Positions 37,901 to 46,900 of a stretch of DNA of 64,000 bases are shown here, piece by piece. Source of the DNA: Branchinecta lynchi (lineage: Eukaryota; Arthropoda; Branchiopoda; Anostraca; Branchinectidae); contig JAKZAP010000008.1 in assembly GCA_023053575.1 (NCBI GenBank), forward strand, positions 6,528,715 through 6,592,714. The letters are read 5' to 3'. A program made the translations under genes and the position numbers. The stretch's first letter is position 1. Each line of letters begins with the position of its first letter. The notes beneath the pieces were generated by a model that was given only the letters and a program-made list of their open reading frames with translations, made no database searches and was not told where the DNA came from.

Positions 37901-40900
37901 GAGTTTCAGGCCTTGATTCGGAGTAGCGTTTTCTCAATAGAGTGACTTTGTGTCAACGAACTCGTATGGAAATCTTCAGCAAAACAAAGCCAAAAACGTG
38001 ACAAAAAGTTCCCGGAACCTGTGTAGATGGTAGATGATCTAAGAAACGATACTCAAGAGTTGACGCGTAGAACTTGTCAACAAAACAGGATCAGCGCGTT
38101 GGTCGCACTCTTGATAAGGCGCACCCTCACCGTTCCCCGAGGACTCCTTTGGGAGTCGAAGAGAATGACGAGAATATAGGGAGTCACTTCCTTGTGACTC
38201 CATGTACTTAATTGTACTTTTATGTTTTTTACAGACAACAAATCATAGCCTTAATAAAGTAGATGCCTTTTTGTCAAACTCAGTCATTTCCGATAACTAA
38301 ATACAGTATAAACAACGCTCCAGTCAGCTTCAGAAGACTTTTACTTTACCATTCTGGGCGAACCACTTATCCGGCGAGAAAATAAGTTTCAGATATGGAT
38401 TCACCATGTCTCCTTGTCTCTGGATCAACTGCCATTTTAGTTCTCAAACAAACCGGTTCTTAAGATGCTCATCTCGCGAAGTAGCGAACTGCAGTGCGTT
38501 GTCATGAACTTTTAAAACTCCTGTGGCCCCCATACGCTAGCTATACATGTTGGAGGTATGGTGTAATACTTACGTACGAGAGATCAGATGCCGTGGCATA
38601 GGTGTCGGCTGCGTGCATACATACTGTTTTGTTTCCAAGTAAAGAAATAAAACCCAACTTTGTAATATTTTTGCGATGCCAAACACGCAGCTGAGTCTCA
38701 GTGGCGAAGAGCGAGATTATGTCCCCGAATCTGAGGTGTGCATTTGAGAATATGTATGTATGTAATGTACAGGGGCGGACCACAGGGCCGTGGTACAGAA
38801 ATGAATTGCAGGGAAAATACTAACTAACACTTTTTGAAACACAAACAAAAACTAACTGCATAATTAACAAATTTTAAACGAAAAAGAACCTAGTACCATC
38901 TGGACAAATATGACCGATTTTTATAATTCCAAAAGATCAGATGCTGAACATCGCGTAACCGCCCTTCTTCTCCTGTATTTCTATGGAGCAACTCCAACCT
39001 TAACACACCTTCCAAACTTAACAAACGTAATCTGACATGATGTGACCTAAACTCTCCTCAGAGGCATCACACATAGGGCACGAGTAAAGACAATCTACAG
39101 CATGTCTCTCCCCAGATATATCCTCCTTATTCCCAACGGCTAAATATTGTATGGTAAGAAGAAATTCTCGCAGAGTAAAATGTTTTTTTGTGTGTTACGT
39201 CGCTCCTTAGCGTCAATGGCGTGCTGCCAGTCTCTAAAAATGATGCTGGGATTCTACCATTCTACCGCGTGAAACCTGTGAAGGTTCATATCCTCCTCCT
39301 CTCCAGAGACTAGTCCTCTCGGCAAGAGATGAGCAGTGGTCAACAGCCGATCCTATAAACGCCCTGTAAGAGATTGTTCCACCCTACTTACCGTAGTTAC
39401 TACGCATGACGTTACGAATTCTGGCTGTTGGCTCATGCCACGGGCGAATCCGACCAGTCACGTTACAGAGATGCTTACTACGCTCCCGAGCATGGTGAGC
39501 AAATGTTACTATTAGTCACTATTTCAAGAAGGTTGGAACGGTCAGCGTAGTAACTTTTCGTGAATTTGGAACGCACATAGTAACTAATTGTTACTATTGT
39601 TAGAAGGGTGGAACACGCTCTAAAGGTATTTCTTTCAGATATCGAGCTTGCCAACAGACATGGACACACTTGCCTGATGATATCCTGCTACAAGGGTCAC
39701 ATCGACATCGCCCAGCTTCTGCTGGACAGTGGTGCAGACCCAAACCGAAAATCAATCAAAGGAAATACGGCTCTTCACGACTGCGCGGAGTCGGGCTGTC
39801 TTGCCATTATAAAACTTCTGATACAAAGAGGCGCGAAGATGGACGTCGACTCATACGGTAAGCAACAGGTCTGGCTGTTTGTTTCAAGGATGGCGTTCGT
39901 AATTTTCGTAAAGTTTTTCGCCGTAAGTGTCTTAAAGTTTGTCGCCGCTCAGACGAGAATTTAACCTTCTTTAAAGCTTACGAAAATTGTGGCAAATTAT
40001 GCATACACAAAGAACAAAAAATCATGAATTATACGACCTTATCATCTTATCATCAAATATACTATATCATCGTAGCAGCGTATTTTCAGATTCCTGATTC
40101 ACATTTTAAATACTTAATTTTAAAATTAAGTTTTGGGTCTTCTATTGGTAAGAACTTTACGAAAGGAGCTTACGAAATTCGAACTTATTTCCTACTGCGG
40201 TAAAGTGCTTTACGCAGGTTTACGGGACAACTTTATGAACGACTTTACGAGTGCCTTGTGAGTATTGAGAAAGTTGAATGAAAATGGGTCTTGATTTCGG
40301 TGCCAATTCGCGGGTAACTCTTCAGTTGGTGAATCTTATGCTCAAGAATTGATACCTTCCCTGGAAATGTTGATTTACTGTCAAATCCAACGTGACCCTG
40401 ACTTAAGGCTGGAAGAACGCTGCGCCTTCTTTTGGTTTTCTTCATGGACGTTAGAGACCTGCCGCATGTTCCCAGGAAGCCCTAAGCTTTACATTGCGGA
40501 TGCAGTCAAATCAGTATCCTCTAAAAGATATTTCGGACGGATGCGAATTTTCTCCTTCGCTCCGAAATCGGATGTGAATTTTGGATGCGAATCTTCTCAT
40601 TCGATAAAGTCTTAAAAAGCTTATATAGTGTTTCGTTTTCTTTGTGTGAAATTCATTTTTCTTTCTTTCTATTACTCCGCTCTTTCATTTGTTGTATAGC
40701 GGGCCGCAATAAATTATCATTATTATTATGATTTGACGTATGCAGGTTTCCCCATAGCGACGGGAATTTCCGACGGTGTGTGCACGTAACTTTACGCTCA
40801 GCTATGGTCTATGACATTTAGAGACTCGATCGAAATCTCCAGGGGCATCCCACTGCGAGGGTTTTGGATAGTTTAGTTAAAGAGGCAGCGGAAATAAGTT

Positions 40901-43900
40901 TGAAGAAGAGTCCCCAACAGAGAGGCGAGCTCGATCGTTCAAAACTCTTGCTCACCTTGGAAGCTAATTGTTGTGCCTTGCATAACTTTTGTCTTTCTTG
41001 CGATTTGCAGAAGTCACTAACCCCTCGCGCTCGCCGTCGTGACACATTATTGTCGACTGACTTGTCAGTGTAATTCATTCCGGTTTGTTTCAGTCGCGGA
41101 TTGGCAAGCGATCTGGCCACATGCCGATCGCTGGCCCCGGGGTCGTTTGTAGATATCTTGTATTCGCGACTCAATATTTTGTGTTTATCGTCTTGTCAGT
41201 AAACTGGAATGACTTTGTAACCACTCTTGGCCAACTGAGACACAAACGTAACACTAATCTTGTATACCAGTTCGGAAAGAAAATAGGAACGTTGAGCAAC
41301 CATAATAATAACAAGATTTCGTTAATGTACTTTACCCTAAATTCCATTCCGAAATAACCGTACTTAGAACAAGAAGACACTATACCACGGACGTACGAGA
41401 TTGGTGCGGCTGTGGTAAGAGGATGGTGTAGCTGTACCCCACCGGCCAGTTCCTCAAGAGACGCCGGTGAAGCGTTCGGTCTAATGCAGATAGCTAATTA
41501 GTTAGTTTTCGGGCAGGCATTATCTAGTACTTGCAACCGAGGACATCGTGTCTGCCCTGATATGGTTTCGCGGTTTCCCACTTGTATTACATTCTGTTTC
41601 TTTGTTTGCAATTGCAGTGTTCTTGAACCGCAATTAAATGGTGAAATAATTGTATTTGGCGGAGAGCTCATAAAGCCCGCTAATGAATAAGCCAAGCCAG
41701 AACAGTTAGCCAAAAATGATTCAACGAACGTGCAAAAAAAAACAAGCACAATATTGTTAGCTCGTTTTCGTGACTCTAGGCTAATTTTCCTAAGAACGTT
41801 TACCCCGGTCGAGCCAGCTAGTCGTAAGACCAAAATTAAAAGGGACCGTCGAGCAGCTGAAGCGAAAGCTATCAATGCTCCGACAGTGTTAAATTATTTG
41901 GGGCAGGCAAAAAAACGGAGAGCTGGTGCAAAATAATTCCGAGTTTACCAGGACGTATCCAGTTGGTTAAAAAGAATTTTTGTGAATATAGTACCGGTCT
42001 GTTCGGCTTAGATTCCGATCGTAACGCAAATAGTGCCAATAAATTTAGGGCGTCAGGTCAGTGTCTGCAAACCCTGAGAATTGTCGCGGCAGTGGCTCGT
42101 AGACATTCGTCTTAGCTCCTTGGAGTAGATAGTGCAAAACGGATAGGTCAGCTGAATCTTATTGGAGCTATATGTCAGCCCTTCTTGGCAAGGGTCCTCT
42201 TCAGGCCCAAAGCTGATCAAGTTGGAAAAACGAACTTGTGGGAAAACAAACTAAAGATTCTAGCTTAGCGTTAAATATTTGACTTCGTGAATTCCTTTGT
42301 GAGAGTTGCTTGAAGTTAAAAAAGGTTGCTGCGATTTCATTTTAGACACGGCTGCTGTTATTGCTGCTCGATTGGGTCGTTGCTCGGGTAGAGATTTGTC
42401 TGCATTTGGTTTGACTTTCGTTTCGTTTAACCAAAATGAAATCACAGCAACCCTTTTAACCCCAAGCAACTCTTCAGCTGACGTATCCGTTTTGCACTAT
42501 CAGATATGATTTGCAGTCAGCTTGAGCTGAAGGAATACTTAGAGTAGTTACCAGGAAGCGGCTTACTGGTAAATCAGTTGTTCTTGTTTCAGTAATTTTT
42601 TTCTTTACAGTACTGATCTGGCTGCAAATAAATAAAAATGACGAAGATTTTCTTTTAGTGATGGGCCCTCCTTGTCAAGGGTCCTCGTCAGGCTGCAGCT
42701 GGAAAAATCGAACCCAGAAGAAAGGGTCCTTGCCAAGAAGGGGGAAATATCGCTAAAGAAAATCTTAGCTGACGTATCCGTTTCGTGTCGGTTTGTGCGG
42801 CCAGAATGGGAAGGATATATCTGATTGGTGCGAATTTCCTTTTGATTCTTATGTAATCATTTCAGGTATGACGCCTTTACTCGCCGCCTCTGTTTGTGGA
42901 CATGAGGAAATAGTCGAGTATTTGATAAGTCAGACTCAGGTCATTAGCAGGAGGGATAGAATTAATGCTCTGGAGCTTCTTGGTGCCACGTTTGTCGACA
43001 GGAAAAGGGATATGCCGGCGGCGGTCCGACTCTGGGTCCGGGCGCTCACCGAAAGGTATGAACTTCTTACTTCAATTCCTGTCGTATTTTTCTGCCAGCC
43101 AGTAGGATGATGATGATGGTAATTTTATTAATCCATTGATCTACGAGGGCTAGGGGTGTATTATAAAAGAAAAGTAAAAAAGCAGAAAATTTGTGAATAC
43201 GCTGTCAGAAGCTTCGTAACAGACAACACAGGGGTGAGCAGTTTCAACGATAAGACCTGGGATGTTAGCTGGCAAGGCAGTATCCAGGGGGGGGGGGGGG
43301 TTAGGGGGTTGACCCCCCCCCCCCCGAAACATACAAAAGTAATCATATATATAGGCTTTTCCCACTGATCTATGCGTTTTTTGTACTTTTTTGTCCGACC
43401 AGCAGGCCCCCCCCCTCCCCCCCCCCCCGAAAAAAAAACTGGATACGGGCCTGTTAGCTGGTATGATTTTCAAACGGCACGCAGTCAAACGTCACGCATA
43501 CAAGAAAAGCCGAACGCCGCCGAAAAAAACATCTGCTGACTTTTTTTGTCATTATTACGTAAAAAAAGCTTGCAGGATATGCTACTGGGATTAATATTGT
43601 CTCTACGGAGATAAGGTTATTTCTAATTCGGATTAGTTTCATCCCAGAGAGATAAAATAATCCCAGTAGTACATGCTGCAGTTAACTTTAATCCTTACTC
43701 GGAGAATTTTTTACAATGTATATCGGAAAAGTCACCAGATGCCTTTTTGGCGGTTTTTTGACCTGGCAACTTGTTATACGTAATTTGTAGTTCATAACGT
43801 TTGCAAAATCATAACATCCCAAGTGTTGTCTGTTGTCTAAACATCCTTGTCTTATCTGTTATGAAACTTACTACAGTGTAGTATATTATTACGACCCACT

Positions 43901-46900
43901 GTCAACCCGACCAAGGGCTAAGTATCGATCAATCAGTTTATTTATAACCCGTCAAAAACATTGTATGGATGTAGCCCTAGTGACAAAGTACAACAGTAGA
44001 ACAAAAAGGCATCGCACGTAGTAAAAGTTCACACTAAATACAACATAAATAACACTATCACAAGAAGAGGGAAGACCAATGGTCCAGACCCTTTCAGATT
44101 TGAACTCTTCCACTCTTTTGTATTATGATCTTTGCAGGCAGAACCAATTGAAATGTCTGTGCCAAAAAAAACTACTGGTCAGATGCAGCAGATATTTGAC
44201 AAATTTAAAAAATATCCGATGACATTTTTTTTTCATCAGGACACAGAAACAAATTGCCAAATGGGGACAGAGCAAGTTCGGGGGGAGTTCACGGGGATGA
44301 AAGTTCAACTTGTTACCTCAGCGAGGGTGACCGCGTTTTACCGTTTCCGTTTTCTCTATTCTTCCATTTTCCTTTTCCCTCTTTTTGGGATCCGAATACG
44401 TAAGTGACGGGACACATGACTTCGTAAAGTTGTCCGTCCATCTGTCCGTCTGTCTGTTAGAAAGATAACTCTCGAAGAGATTGAGATTTTGTTTTCAAAC
44501 TTGGTGTGAGGATCCTTTTTGTCGAAGTACAGGTCAAGTTCGTAGATGGGCCCCATAGCTATGTATTTAGGGGTGGGGGAGGGGTTTCAAATTAAGGAGC
44601 GAAACAAATTTTTTTAGAAAGCTAATGAGATAGTTGATTTAGGGGTAAGGAGATATACTGAATCAGAATATGAAAACTATTTTTTCGCCGGCCAAGTAGC
44701 TCGCCCGGAGTCCGGCCGAAACCAGAAATTTAGCCTGAACTTTAGAACCCAATGGTATAATAGATATAGGGTGAGGACTGAGGAGACATGCTGTTGCAGC
44801 TTTCGAAGATACTTCAGATAAACAAAAATGTATGCGATTAGTTCTGTTATCTCCAAAGTCCCAACCGGCATTTACTGGGTCAAAAGGGGAATGTGATATT
44901 TATTTCAAGTTTGGCATGAGGATTAAAGACTGAGGAGAAACTGGATTAAAGTACAGGTCAAGTTCCTAGATGGGTCCTGTAGCCCTATATTTAGAGGGGG
45001 AAGGGGTTTCAAATTAAGGGCAAAAATGTGTTACTTAAGCTTATGAGATAGCCGTTTAAAGAGTAAGGAGGCAGGATAAATCCATGTTTGAACTTTGTTT
45101 TCTTGCCGGACTAATGGTTCACCCGGCATCGGGCCGAAAGCGGAAAAATATTTGAAGCTCAAAGTTGTTTCTGAAGTCGGTTAGAGATTCGGTATCGGGG
45201 TAAGGAAACAAGCTGAATCCAGTAATTCTAAATTTTATTTTCTTGACGGACCTTCCGTCCTTCCGTCGAACAATAGTAACTATTAGCTACTATTTTCGTT
45301 TCAACCTCGTACAAAGTTACTACGCTGACCATTCCAGCCTTCTCGAAATAGTAGGTAATAATAACTATTTGCTTACCATGCTTGGGAGCGTAGTAAGCAT
45401 GGTAACCACGCATCTCTGTAACGTGATTGGTCGGATTCGACCGTGGCATGATATTCTGCTGGAAAATAGAAAAACCGTTCCAGCCTTGACGGCAAAAAGC
45501 CAGATTTCGTGAGTCATGCTTAGTAACTATGGTAAGTAGGGTGGAACACACTCAATGTCACCAGCTCTTTTGCCCTGCATGCAGTTCAGGGGAATACTGC
45601 TAAAACAAAGACTTTAGCCAAAGTAAAAGACTTTCTGAGGTTGATTAGAGAAGAGATATTGGAGTAAACATTCATACTTGAACTTGGTTTTCTAATCTGA
45701 TTTGTTGTTTGGCCGTAAGTTGTGAAAAAACACCAAAACGATAACATCTCTTTTGTGAATTTTCAAGCGGTTGGTTGTGGGTAAATAGCAAAATGATAAA
45801 GGGGTCTGACGAAGCCCGGAAATCTACAAGATTCGATTGTGTATCAAGAAGTGAAACAAATATTAAAATTTGTGATCCCGTCGAAACCTTAACCCTTGTT
45901 TCGTACTAGGTCGTCGATCACCCAATTCTAAAGGCCGTTCTACGATCTCTGCTTCCACCATACCTCGTCGACAACCAACTTATTTGCTGGTCAGGTGCTC
46001 CCGCGGTTCAAAATACACAGTAATGTTCATACAATGTCTTAGATGATCAAGGCGATGCCAGAAATGCTCAGACTTGAGTGAAACTAGCCTATCTATTTCT
46101 AGTGCCTGCATCACCTACTCGTACCAAGTGCCATATGATTTCGTAGCTCTTGTTTTGTTTCTCTTTTCTTCTTTTGTTTGGTAATTTTTTCGAATACTCC
46201 TAATGGGCTCGTTTCATTCCTGTCTTTGTACGAGTAATACACTCATGGATCCGGCAATTATCTCTCGCCGCATTGGCATTCCACTCAAGAAGTTCCGGGA
46301 CTCTATTCCTCATCCTTATTTTATTTCCGCATCCTTTGCCGGGTAAGTAAGTAAGTAACGAATTTATTTCAAAAAAACACTATCATGGCAATGCCAAATT
46401 TGGGTTTTACGTCAAGTATAATGCACATTTTATAGTCTATATAGTTAATCATCAGTTCGTCATCACAGACCTATTATAGTATATAAATAAAAACCAAAAA
46501 CAGAACACGGACGTTGGAATAATATCACAGACAGCTAGATTACGAGACAGCGGGTTACGCTCTTCCTCAAATGTCTGCTTTGGTTGATGGTGACCCCTTG
46601 GGGGAGGCGGGAATTCTGAGTGTCCGTTGAGGGACTTCAGTGCCAACCTGACACTCCTAAAGGCGGAAAGATGGATCGGAAGTCGTGAAAATATGACAGC
46701 CGGTTGTATATGAGTGTTTTTCAGCAGGGGACAAGCCACTTTAGCGACGTGGCTTGTGCCAGTCGTTGCTGGAAATCTAGGTCCCTCAATTTTTTGGAGG
46801 TTGTTAATGTGTCATTAGTGACTTTATACTTTTCGCCAGTTAGCCTTTTTCGAAAGCCAACTTAGACCGTGAGGTCAGGCTCTCAACCCTTTACGTTATT

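Larger units (their letters stand above)
33431..39638 (+). other. fem1: FEM1 intron 3, 6.2 kb
   Basis: The intron holds two LINE fragments, the 155-bp element, Y and X repeats, one ATACCATGGTAT foldback and a MITE that ends 19 bp before the acceptor. The spans 34350-34920, 35170-35710 and 36840-37400 contain no recognised gene. The last of these starts with an AT-rich low-complexity run. Confidence 0.85.
39858..42865 (+). other. fem1: FEM1 intron 4, 3.0 kb
   Basis: No gene was found. 40690-40730 ends in a short ATT run that could be a retroelement tail. A 68-residue frame at 41730-41936 is rich in basic residues but matches nothing I know. Penelope-type terminal fragments occupy 42170-42510 and 42661-42800. 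Confidence 0.8.

Noticed and set aside
38771..38800. CAGGGGCGGACCAC as the end of another hAT-like element
   Set aside because: No matching inverted end or 8-bp duplication was found.
41730..41936. 68-residue basic frame in FEM1 intron 4
   Set aside because: No family resemblance and no splice context linking it to FEM1.
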